Below, piece by piece: positions 1 to 11,200 of a DNA stretch of 64,000 nucleotides (positions are counted from its first letter, which is position 1; every line of letters starts with the position of its first letter). The translations under genes and the position numbers were made by a program. This stretch comes from Aspidapion aeneum (taxonomy: Eukaryota > Arthropoda > Insecta > Coleoptera > Brentidae): NCBI GenBank assembly GCA_963576565.1, contig OY755039.1, positions 129,384,140 to 129,448,139 of the forward strand, read 5' to 3'. A model generated the notes under the pieces. That model had not been told where the DNA came from. It saw nothing but the letters and a program-made list of their open reading frames with translations, and made no database searches.

Positions 1-772
1 ATATGTTAGCAAATTATTCTTTATTTATCAAAATTTTAAATTTTGTTAAATAAAGAAGACGTATAACGGCATCACTACTTATATGTGTAGCTGGGATATT
101 ATAACCATTTTCTACCAAGCAGTTCAAAGAAAGTATGTTTTTTGTACTGCCTGGTACAGTCTGACTACCCCAAACCATCAAAAAATGAAATAGTACTTAA
201 ATCAATCTTTAATGGTCCAGGCTATTAAATCATTCAAAGTGTGGAATTACTTACATCGACCTCACAAGGGTCGATATTTGGAAAGTGTCTTTACATTCGC
301 ACTTATTTTCACTTATCGTAGGTATATTTCTAAACACCTAAAGCGGCATGTTGAAAGTCATTAATTTATTATGTTTACACCTATAGTTTAACTAAAATCA
401 AATATCGGAGTCATTGATTTTGTTTTTTTAGATTTATAAAGTTAACTTTACATTATCTTTAATAAGAATAAATACATGATTTTTTTGTTTAAGTTTTGAT
501 ATCTCGTAAACCTGTATCCATGGTGCGGTGGTCGGTAGATAGTCCGTTTCGGACCCTGCGATTTTTTGTGTGTTTTTTTGCGCCAAACGCGAGGGTCCAT
601 CCATCGGGGCGCATTATGTTCCAGTGTCGGGGAATTAAAACGTGTTAATGCCCTTTTTCGCCGCCACTGGGAGCTTCTCTCCGGTAAGGAAAGGGTTGAA
701 ATCATTTTGGTCCTAAAAATAAATATTGATGGTCAGTTCGTAAAAACATCTAAATTAAAATAGGCAGTTTGT
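1..772. other. AT-rich sequence without a recognised feature
   Basis: No conserved coding signal or repeat boundary was recognised. Short open frames here have no family resemblance. A last 7B2 exon or 3' UTR could lie here but was not found. Confidence 0.4.
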
Positions 773-1792
773 AACGGCACCGGTTCAAAAGAGCGATATT
801 TAAAACGGAGACATTTAAAACAGCGACATTCAAAAAAACGACATATCAAAACGGCGACATTCAAATGGGCGACATATCAAAACAGCGATATTCAAAAGAG
901 CGACATCTAATAGAAACAGCAACATATCAAAACAGCGACATTCAAAAGAGCGACATATCAAAACAGCGACATTCAAAACAGCGACAATTCAAAACAGCGA
1001 CATTTAGAAGAGCGACAATGCAAGAATCAATATTAAGCAACACAAGTCTTATGACTTGCCACATCCGGTATTTCAGTAAACCTTATAGTAACCACGATAC
1101 ACTAATGGCAAATTCTTTTGGGAAAAAAGTGCAGCACTGGTGCGCCATTAGTGCAGTTTTCGTATTCTTTTGGAAAAACTAGTGCAATTTTTTGTATTCT
1201 TTTGACCCACTGACAAGCCCAGTGTTGCACTCAGTGCACATTTTTTGGCACGGGCTCTCCGAGCTCGTCTTGCATTATTGCACTTTTGTATTCTTTTAAA
1301 ACTGAACTGGGGCGATTTTTTGGAAGTGTCATTGGACCTAACTTTCTCAAAGGAATTCGCTATAAGAAAACATCAAAAATCGTCAAATTAGGGTACTGCC
1401 AGTCACTTTTAATCAACGTTAAAATCAAAAGTTCTTCGCAAAAGAACAAATCGATTCTATACCACATACCACGAGGGCTATATGTTCAGTTCGGTTTGGT
1501 TAGGTTCGGTTCGATTTGATTTGGTCAAGAAGTTTTTTTTTGAAGAAATATGTTAGGAAAGAGACCCCTTAGTCGAACGGTTGCTATTTTTTAATATCGC
1601 TGTTTTTATTACATGTCGAATTTTGAATATCGCTGTTTTGATATGTCGCTGTTTTAAATGTCGCTATTTTAAATCTCGCTATTTTAATATGTCGCTCTTT
1701 TAATCTGTCGCCCTTTCGATATGTCGCTGTTTTAACATGTCGCTCAAATGAGACCGCTGTTTTGAATGTCGCCCTTTTGAACCGGAGCCGTT
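773..1792. repeat. foldback element made of an inverted minisatellite
   Basis: The ends are inverted copies (AACGGCACCGGTTCAAAAG at 773; its complement with one change ends at 1792). Inside each end is an array of a short unit of about 17-18 bp, AAAACAGCGACATTC and variants, at 783-1020 in one orientation and 1590-1775 in the other. The middle (1020-1590) is single-copy-like and contains a GGTTCGGTT-rich stretch near 1487-1520. Open frames through the arrays give repetitive nonsense peptides. Confidence 0.75.
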
Positions 1793-2063
1793 TGTAACAT
1801 GGCTGGGCAGGAATTGCCTTGAAAGTCCTTGAAAAATTACTTTGAGCAGAATAGTGGTTGAAGTACAGTACAAATGTACAGTGTCCCAAATTCGATGTTT
1901 TTAGGGGGCTTTGGGTATTTAAAGGGGAGAAAAAAAAACTGACCACCCTTTGCGACGCTCAAATTTCAAGAGAAGCTTCAGGGTCAAAATCGCATCTTGA
2001 TATAGCAATCTGTTTTTAAAATTTTGCACAAAAATATGCATATCTTATTTAAATATTCGGACG

Positions 2064-2296
2064 TCCCTTTTAGACAAGCCGTTTTTAACGGCGCCGCGAT
2101 TTAAAACATACACAATTTATTTACAATCAAATTTCAAATTTGTACACCGTGTATATACACCATATATATCCATATAGCTCTTGTAAAAAACGCCGAAATT
2201 TATATATGCAATAAAAATAATATTATTCCGCTAAGCATCGTACACGGATAAATAGCAACCAAAAGGGCATGCTCCATATGCAGCGGATCCAGGATT
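2064..2296. repeat. dispersed repeat, copy 1 of a direct pair
   Basis: Shares CCCTTTTAGACAAGCCGTTT, the CCGCTAAGCATCGTA block and ATGCAGCGGATCCAGG, in the same order, with 3010..3284. The copies differ by several substitutions and a small indel. Element type unknown. Confidence 0.6.
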
Positions 2297-3009
2297 TCCG
2301 AGAGTCTGTATTTTGGGAGGGGGTCTTTAACTTTTTTATTTATGAAAATTTTGTTTTTGTGTAAAGTGCTTTATTATAATCTTTTTCTTGAGAAATTGAC
2401 AGATGTAAACGGTTTTTATATATCTTTCTTAGTTTTTGAGATATTGCATGAAGTTATAATTTAGAATGACATGTGACAACTGAATATTAAATTTTTTTGT
2501 TGTTTTGATATTTTTGTTTTAAATTATTCTTTAATTTGATCGTTTTAAAATGTTTTCAACCCAGTCATCATATTCAATTGTAAAATAAAAACAAAAAATA
2601 TTTAAAAAAAAAACAAAAATACACTTATAAAAACCAAAAAGAAAATTTGGCATTATTTAAAAAATGCTTTCTAATTGGGACTTCACAGAAACTGGAAGCA
2701 CTTTAAAGTGTTTACAAGCAGTATAAATAAGAGCCCTAAACACTTTTTTTAGTAATTGGTGATTGCAAGCATTTTGAATTCTCTTACAATGATTTTTCCA
2801 AAGGGCTTGATGCTTCGTGCTTTAAGCACTTTTTTCGAGTGCTTTGTCCAGCCCTAACCTACTAAATATAATATGCCAGTGGGAGGGGCTTAGGTGTTTT
2901 AACATCCGCGTTTCAAAATACGGGATTCTGCAGAGTAATAAAAATCCGAGCCCTTTTTTGCAGGCTTACTTCTTGTAAAAGTTATTATTTAAATCTTGTT
3001 TAAATGACT

Positions 3010-3284
3010 TCCCTTTTAGACAAGCCGTTTTTAGCGGAGCCGCAATTTAAAACACCTCTTAATTTGTTAACAATAAAATTTCAAATTTGTACACCCTGTA
3101 TATATACACAACACAAGAAAATTTTATAAATAGGAAATTATATAATATTAGCTTATAGCTTTTGTAAAAAAGCCGAAATTTATAAGGTTTTGCAATTTAA
3201 ATAATATTGTTCCGCTAAGCATCGTAGACACGCTGATAAATAGCAACCAAAAGGACATACTTGATATGCAGCGGATCCAGGGTT
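3010..3284. repeat. dispersed repeat, copy 2 of a direct pair
   Basis: Second copy of the block at 2064..2296, same orientation, about 950 bp downstream. Confidence 0.6.
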
Positions 3285-3512
3285 TTCGAGGGGAGGAGCC
3301 AGGCAAGCATCGAAAACAAAAATATTTTTTCTTTGCTATTTCTAATTCAGGAGATATTTTGAAAAATAAAGTAATTTTTTTCAAAAAATTAAACATTAGC
3401 CGCTTAATGCTTTGGCCTTTTACTATTTTACTATTTATAACCAAGAAATATGTTTTTAATGCCTAGATACTCCAATTTGGATATAATCATAATAATTTAA
3501 ACGCTCAAAAGT

Positions 3513-5182
3513 TGGCGGACGAAATAAAATTGTACCCTTCAAAGATGCTCGTTTATTCTTGTGTTGCGAACATGTTTTAATATTTTTTTTAAATTACTAA
3601 AAAAGCAGCATTCTTGCCACGCACAATAAGGTATGAATCCACAAAATCGGTTCAGTGGTTCTAAAAAAATATATTTTTATTTTAACCATTGTTTTGAATA
3701 TTATACGATTGCCTTGCCGATCATGTCTGCATTTATTTCGTTATAAATTCATTACTACTGAACCGATTTTAATGAGATAAAAATCATGATCAAAATTTAT
3801 TAACATCTTAAAATTTAAGATAGTGGACAGAATCATAATTGATTCTTCAAAATGGCGGTATTAGTCTTATTTTCTAAAAACGTTTTAGTTTTTTTTTTTT
3901 AATTTATAGAAAAGCAATACTTTTCCCCCGCACAACAAGGTATAAATTAGTAAAATCGGTTTAGTGGTTCTCAAATAATCTATTTTTGTTTCAGCCGTTG
4001 TTTTACAGATTATTCGATTGCATTGTCAGTCCTGTCTGCATTAATTTCTTTTTAATCTCATTATTACTGAACCGATCTTAGTGAAAGAAAAAAAATCGTG
4101 GTGAGAACTGATTGCTCTTTAAAGTTCATAATTGAAATTTGCCGCCATCTTAGAAGTTAGGATGTCGGAAATAATCATACTTGACCATTCAAAGAGGCAC
4201 ATTTATTCTTATTTTCAAAAAATGATTTAGTTTTTTTTTTTAATTTATAGGAAAGCACTTAATTAATTTTTATATCTTTATGCTTTTTTATAAATTAAAA
4301 AAAAACTAAAACATTTTCGGAAAGTAAGAATAAGCACGCCATTTTGAAGTCAAGTATGATTCTGCCCGACATCTTAAATTCTAAGATGGCGGCAAATTTC
4401 GATTATAATCTTTAAAGAGCAATCAATTCTTAACATGATTTTTTTTATTTCACTAAACTTAATTTAGTAATAACGAAGTTATAAGAAAATTAACGCAGAC
4501 CGGACTGGCAAGGCAATCGTATAATCTGGAAAACAACGGCTGAAACACAAGTAGATTTTTTGAGAACCACCAAACCGATTTTACTAATTTGTAACTCGTT
4601 GTGTGGGGGAAAAGTAGTGCTTTTCTATAAATTAAAAAAAAACTAAATCCTTTTCGGAAACTAAAAATAAAGACGCCATTTTGAAGAATCAAGTATGATT
4701 CTGTCTGCCATCTTAAATTTTAAGGTGGCGATAAGTTTTGATCATGATTTTAAAAAGCAATCAATTCCCACCAATGTTTTTTATTTCAATAAAATCGGTT
4801 CAGTAGTAATGAATTTATAAGGAAATAAATGCTGACATGATTGGCAAGGCAATCGTATAATATGCAAAACAATGGTTGAAACAAAAATATTTTTTTAGAA
4901 CCACTGAACCGATTTTGCTAATTCGTACCTTGTTGTACGTGGCAAGAATGCAGCTATTTTTCTAATTCAAAAAAATAATTAAGACATGTTCGCAACATAA
5001 GAATAAACGAGCATCTTTGAAGGGTACATTTTAATTTCATCCGCCATCTTGGATTTTGAGATGGTGAACAAAAAAAATACATTCAGTCAAAACTCTGATT
5101 AATTTTCTGCCCCATTAAAATCGATTGTGTAGTTAAAAAGTTACAATTAAAAAAAATTGGCCGGTTTTTTTGGCCCATCGGG
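3513..5182. mobile_element. foldback element family F, copy 1 (one end truncated)
   Basis: Homologous to 42741..44547 and 51799..54925. The right end, GGCCCATCGGG before TA at 5183, is kept. The left outer about 100 bp is missing, so homology starts at GGCGGACGAAAT. The arms are inverted repeats built from units around AAAATCGGTT, ACGATTGC and ATGGCGG motifs. No transposase is encoded. Confidence 0.75.
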
Positions 5183-5223
5183 TATTTTATCTTTTAAAAT
5201 AGAGATCATTGTTTAAAGCTTAC

Positions 5224-5286
5224 CTTCTCAATATAGCTGTGAAATTTCTTTGCAACCAAGTTCTTGTGTGGAAATCCTTTGTTAAG
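5224..5286 (-). CDS. 7B2: 7B2 coding exon 5 (convertase-inhibiting peptide)
   Basis: Acceptor CTACATGCAG, then 21 in-phase codons (LNKGFPHKNLVAKKFHSYIE and a final K) before AAG/GTAAGC. NLVAKK matches the VVAKK core of the vertebrate inhibitory peptide. If the donor is not used, the frame adds VSFKQ and stops at 5206, about 24 bp before a foldback element begins. If it is used, a last exon lies at lower coordinates or outside the window; I could not identify one. Confidence 0.8.
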
Positions 5287-8200
5287 CTGCATGTAGCAAA
5301 TACGAAATTTAAAATTAGAAATACGATAAAAGTAAAAAACAAACTCGTCTGAATAAAGGATCAATGGTTGTTTATCTGAAAGTTGCTTGCAATGTTGTCA
5401 GGTAGGTAGTGTTGCATTTGGGAAGTCCGCAAGTAAGCTAACGGAATAAGCAAATACGTTAAAGCATAAATACATGTTCAAAAAATCGAAAAGTGAAGAA
5501 AGAAGGAAGAAATTTAAATTCGCAGACGCGAATTTTTAAGTGGGCATACGTGTGTTTTGTCAAGTAGACAGACAGCTGTTGTGTGGTTGGATGCCATATT
5601 TTTTGTTTGTTTACATTTTCCGGTGTTTTGTGTTTTTGGTGTAAAATTATGTTTTTTTCTGTGAAAAATGGGAAATAATTTACCTAAAAGATGTGCGGTT
5701 TGTGAAAAAATGTCAGGGAGAAAAGGGAGTGCCAGTAAGTTCTTGTACAGTCGAACCTCTCTAACTCGAACCCCTCTATAACTCGAACCTTTTAAGCGGT
5801 CCCTGCACTTTTTACATGTATTTTAACCTATGTAGTTTGAGTTTCTATAACTCGAACTCTCCATAACTCGAACTGTTTTGGTTGTCCCTTCAGGTTCGAG
5901 TTATAGAGGTTCGACTGTATTTTTCTTTATAATTTGTTAATAAAGTTAAGAGTGGTTTATAGATACCATTAAACATTTCATGGCATCCACAATAAATCTG
6001 CACAAATAATTTTAGAAAAACTACCATTTTAATCCACAATTTGATATATTTTCACCGAATCAACTAGTATTTACAAAAAAAAATAATAGATAAAACCCTA
6101 ATAGTTCAGGCAAGATTCGGGAAAATCCCCTTTCTAGAAGCATTTTATATTACTTTTTGGCAAATGGGTAATTCCCCCTATTTTGACCCCGCTGAATCCG
6201 AATAACCTTGTTGCCAACTCGAAATATTGACAGGGGCTGAGATATTCAAGATGGCGGCCAAAATGGCGGCGGAATTTTGAATTGCCGCTGGAAAGCCCAA
6301 ATTGTCACAGGTGTACATTCAAAATATATATTTGTATAATCAAAAAATAATAACATATTATTTTTTTGAAATAGCTGCAAAACCCTCCAAAAACCCCCCC
6401 AGACCCCCCAAAATCTGAAAGTTTGAGGTTTTTTCAAATTTTCCTAAAAACTAAGCTTCTAAGAAAAAAATGTATAATATACTTTATTGTAGACAATAAA
6501 ATGCCCTTTTCAACGTGGTATAACTTAATAAAGTTAGACTAATAACAAGCTCTCCAGCGGCGTCCGTTAATTGAAGTAATTAAAAAAAGTTGAAAAAATA
6601 CCTATGTTTTTTCCAAGATTTATTTAATTTTTTTAAAAACTAATATCTACAGAAAACCATTACATTTTAGTATACTCAATAAAATTTCCTTCGAAATGAC
6701 GTACAACATGATTAAATGAATTAATTCAGGGGCATCCGTAAATTAAATTAATTTTGAAAAAACAGAAAATAAACCATTTTTGTTACAGGTTTTATCTAAT
6801 TTTCTCAAAAACTAAGCTTAACATGAAAAAACTTGTTCTACAATTTTTTGTAGACAGGGAAATTCCCTTTTTAAAAATGTGAAACTCGGTGGGGTTTGAC
6901 TTATAGCAAACTCTCCAGCGACGTCCGTCAATGGGGGTGATTTCAACAAATCATTAAAAAAAACATGTTTTTCATACGTTTTATTCAAAAACCAAGCTCT
7001 TTGTCAAAAAATGTGTTTTATACTTCGTTATAGCCAATAAAATTTCCTTTCAAACGATGTATAACAAGGTGGAAGTTATTTTATATTTACCGCTCCAGTG
7101 GTGTTCTTAATTTAAAGAAATTATTTAAGATCAATCCAAACTAATCAATTTTGTGTCTTATTAGCTTTTCGGTGAATAATAAAGAGCGGCGGATAAAAGG
7201 TCGCAAGTACAAAAGGTCGAAAGTACAAAAGGTCGAAAAAATAAGGTCGAAAGTACAAAAGGTCGAAATTTTGAAAGAAGACAGCTGTTGTTATAATGCG
7301 AAACTGTCAATATAGTGCCCGGCACAATTTGTGCCTGGCTTTATTGCAATGGGTCCCTATTAATTAGAAAGATTTCTTACACATGCAATAAAAACTTTAA
7401 ATGCAAATAACTTGAAACCCGTTCGTCGGGGTTGTTGATGCATTTAGAACATACCTACTTTTACAAATGAATTTTTTATTATAGATTGTGAATTTTAAAA
7501 AAATCGATATTTATCCCTCCACCTTTAGACAATACCTTCTAAAAAACATGCGACCATTTATAGTCTAAATTATACGCATTTGTAATGACGTTACCAGGTG
7601 AGAAAAAAACGTATGGCGTAGATATTTTTGCCAATCAATGTTTTTTGATTGACAGTGACGGATACTTCACATAACCAGTTACCTACCTATTTAAATCATA
7701 GACACTACTTTTTTTAAAGAGTTTATTGTCACCGCTGTTTATAATATACTAAACAAAGATAAACAAAAATTGCGTCATTACAAATGGGTATAATTTGAAC
7801 TATATGTACGTAACGATACCTTTAGCGTTTGTTGTAAAAGCCTTTCAAAGTCCAGCTGCCCTATGGGGTCTAGAGCCCGATCTTTAACAGAGGGATTGGA
7901 CAAACTTGGACAGTCAAACATGTGTTCGGAGTCACACATGCAATCTTGCATGGCTTGGTATCTTCTGCTGTAAATTGCCGTATTTTCAAAATCCTCAATG
8001 CATCCTTGTTCTTCTGTAAAAAGAATAATAAACCGTTAGGGTAAAAGCTATACTCACCATGAAGATTCTGCTTAGAAAGAGAAAAACTAATTTACCAGGT
8101 GTTTAGATGAAAATAGAAACATATGGGTTCCTCTATCTCATTGCTAAAGAGATACCTGATTATATTCCTCCCAGAATCATTCGAAAAATTTTAAAAAACA

Positions 8201-11200
8201 TGGATAAAAAGCCTACAAGTAAAAAAATTCTCTGGGACTGTTTCCTGAGGACAATATTTTAAGGATGGAATCTTGTGAAAAAATTATGAATCGTACAAAT
8301 CAGAATCAAAATGTTGTCAGTAATATTTTATTTACTGACGAAACTACTTTATCCCTACACAATGCGAACTAATTGCTTGCTACTGGGCAAAAAAAATAAA
8401 CATTTGACGGTAAATGTGCGAACACAATACCCTCAAAAATTAAATGTTTGGTCGAGGGTTCTTGGAGATAATATCATCGGGCCATTTTTTATTAAGAAGG
8501 AGTAGCTCTGCGTATAGCATATGTTAGGCGTGTAAGGGTTTTGAAATAACACTTTTATGAAAAAAAGTGTTTAATATTTTTTGATAAAACTTTTGACAAT
8601 TAGTAAAGAAAAGACTTTAGCGCGTACATAAATTCTGAAAAAAAAAAACCTTAACCCTCAAAAAACCTAATTTTTAGTTATTTACGGATACATTATTTTC
8701 TCTAGAACCGTTTCACTTATCGCAGTGGGGTTTTAAATGCCTGGTGCTTCTTAAAAGTGCCAAAAAGGTTTTTTGTAAATTTGCAAAACACCGCCCAAAA
8801 ATTTTTTATTTTAAAACTACAATATTTAATGTCAGTCATTTAACTAAATTAAATTAATACGAATAAAGAACAAGAGGTATAGTTTTTGCAAAGCCAGTTG
8901 CACAAAGGTTAGGACATGGGCGGCGGTAGATATACTCATGAAAATTATTTCATTTAATTATGGCGTAAACTAAAGAAATAAAAATAGATAATAAAACTTT
9001 CTATTCCTATACCTACAGAAACGACACTGATTTATTTTCTAACTCTGCATACTGCCGACTAAAGGGGTCCCGCAAAGAACACCTGAAAGCAATTAATAGC
9101 GCATCTCAAAAAAATCTGCCAATCAGATGCCGTCTACCCACCTGTGCTGGGTCGGTCAGATAACAAATACTTTGTGCTCGACCCGCAAAGAGCGCGCCTT
9201 TTCTCTGTCGGTAGGGTTGAAATTATACCAGGAAGATTTTATATGAATTTGGATAACTTTTGAAGGGCAGATTGAAGCAAAATTTCATGAAATCGATAGA
9301 ACCCCGTATTAGGAGCATTTCAGGTGACTTTGCAAAAACTATATATGTATATGACTTCAAGCAATTCCCATTTTAATTATTTTTTATTAAAGTTATGTTT
9401 ATTCTTCCATATAGTGTCTCGAAACTTACGAAGGGTATTGTTTTCCGTAATCCCATACTTACCTATGTATGCCTCTGGATTATTTATACTTGTGATTTAC
9501 CTTTGTATCCGATGGGACATGGGTTGGGTGGATTGCAGTAAGCAGGCAAGGTGGACTCCGAGTCGGGTTTGACGAACTTTATTCCTTGAGGCATTACAGA
9601 ATTGGGATCCGAGGGACCCAAATTGTACTGGTTGCCCCACAAGCTGCTGTGCTGCAGATATTCTTGGTCCCTAATACTTGGATGCATCATACTGAAGTCA
9701 CTAAAATATTTAAATATTGTTGCTAATATGAATGTAAAATATCATCAGTTTGCAATACTAGTTTACAATTTAAGAAAAAAATTAAATAAAAAAACACTTA
9801 ACTGCTACATCTACTTGTAACTACTAGTGGCAGTTGGGTACAAAATTGATAGGTATACTTATAATGTCGTACGACATGATTTGACTATTAGTTTTGATGC
9901 CCTTCATGTAAAAAAAAGCCAAGTACGCGAAAATGGCATTCCGTAAAAAGAATTGAGATAAAATTAAAGTCAAGTTCTCCAATACAAATTTCAAAAGGAA
10001 AGGTTCTTACTAGTTTAGAAATGTTTTTTAAACTTTGCTATTACAGCCAAACGTCTTTATATTCAATTTAGCACTGTGCCTAAAAGTAATTTACAGGCGT
10101 AATAGACAAGTTTAGAAAAATATTTCCAAACTAGTAAGAACCTTTCATTTTGAAATTTGTATTTGAGAACTTGGCTTTACTTTTATCTTAATTCTTTTTA
10201 CGGAATGCCATTTTCGCGTACTTAATTTTTAAAGTAGTAAAATATGCGGAATATTCAAAACTTTTGCAATTCCTTACTTAAATTTTTGAGGTTTTTTAAT
10301 TTTTTTCCATGGTTTTACCGTAGTTCCTATTAGCCTTCCAAAGCTCAGCTCTCTAGCGTTTCTGAAAGTGCACAATGTTACTTTTACATAACTTTACATG
10401 TATAGGGGAGGGAAATCAATTAAAATTGTCGTGTTTTTAAATTTTGTCCTATAGTTTTATCATAGTTCCTATCAGTCTTTCAATGCTCAGCTCTCTAGCG
10501 TTTCTGGAAGTGGGTAATGTTACTTTTACATAACTTTACATTTATAGGGGAGGAGAGTAAATGAAAATATTGGACTTTTTTTTTTATGGTTTTATCATAA
10601 TTTCTATCAGCATTCCAATGCTCAGCTCTCTAGCGTTTCTGGAAGTGGGCAATGTTAGTTTTATATAAATTTACATTTATAGGAGATGGAAGTAAATTAA
10701 ACTGTTGGTGTTTTTATCTTTTTTCATATAGTTATATCATATCGTCTTTCAATCCTAAAAAGTTCAGCTCTCTAGCGTTTCTGGAAGTGGGCAGTGTTAC
10801 TTTATCATAACTTTACATTTATAGGGGGAAGGAAGTAAATTAGAATTTTGGGGTGTTTTAATTTTTTTCTATAACTTTATCATAGTTACTATCGGTCTTC
10901 CAAAGCTCAGCTCTCCAGCATGTCTGGAAGTAGGCAATGTTACTTTTACTTAACTTTACATTTATAGGCAAGGGAAGTAAATTAGAATTTTGGGGTGTTT
11001 TAATTTTTTCCTATAGTTTTATCACAGTTCCTATCAGTGTGCCAAAGCTCAACTCTCTAGCATTTCTGGGATTGGGCGATCCTACTTTTACATAACTTTA
11101 AATGTATAGGGGAGGGGAGTAAATTAAAATGTTGAGGTTTTTTTCCAGGGGTTTGGTCAAAATTTCTATCAGTCTGCCAAATTTCAGCTTTGTAGCATGT

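Noticed and set aside
865..1182. Open frame encoding a repetitive peptide (SDISKQRHSK-type repeats)
   Set aside because: It is a translation of the minisatellite array; the reverse frame at 1584..1946 shows the same kind of pattern from the inverted array. Not a gene.
4459..4692. 77-residue frame and the related frame at 52247..52456
   Set aside because: Both are translations of foldback arms and match each other only through that repeat.
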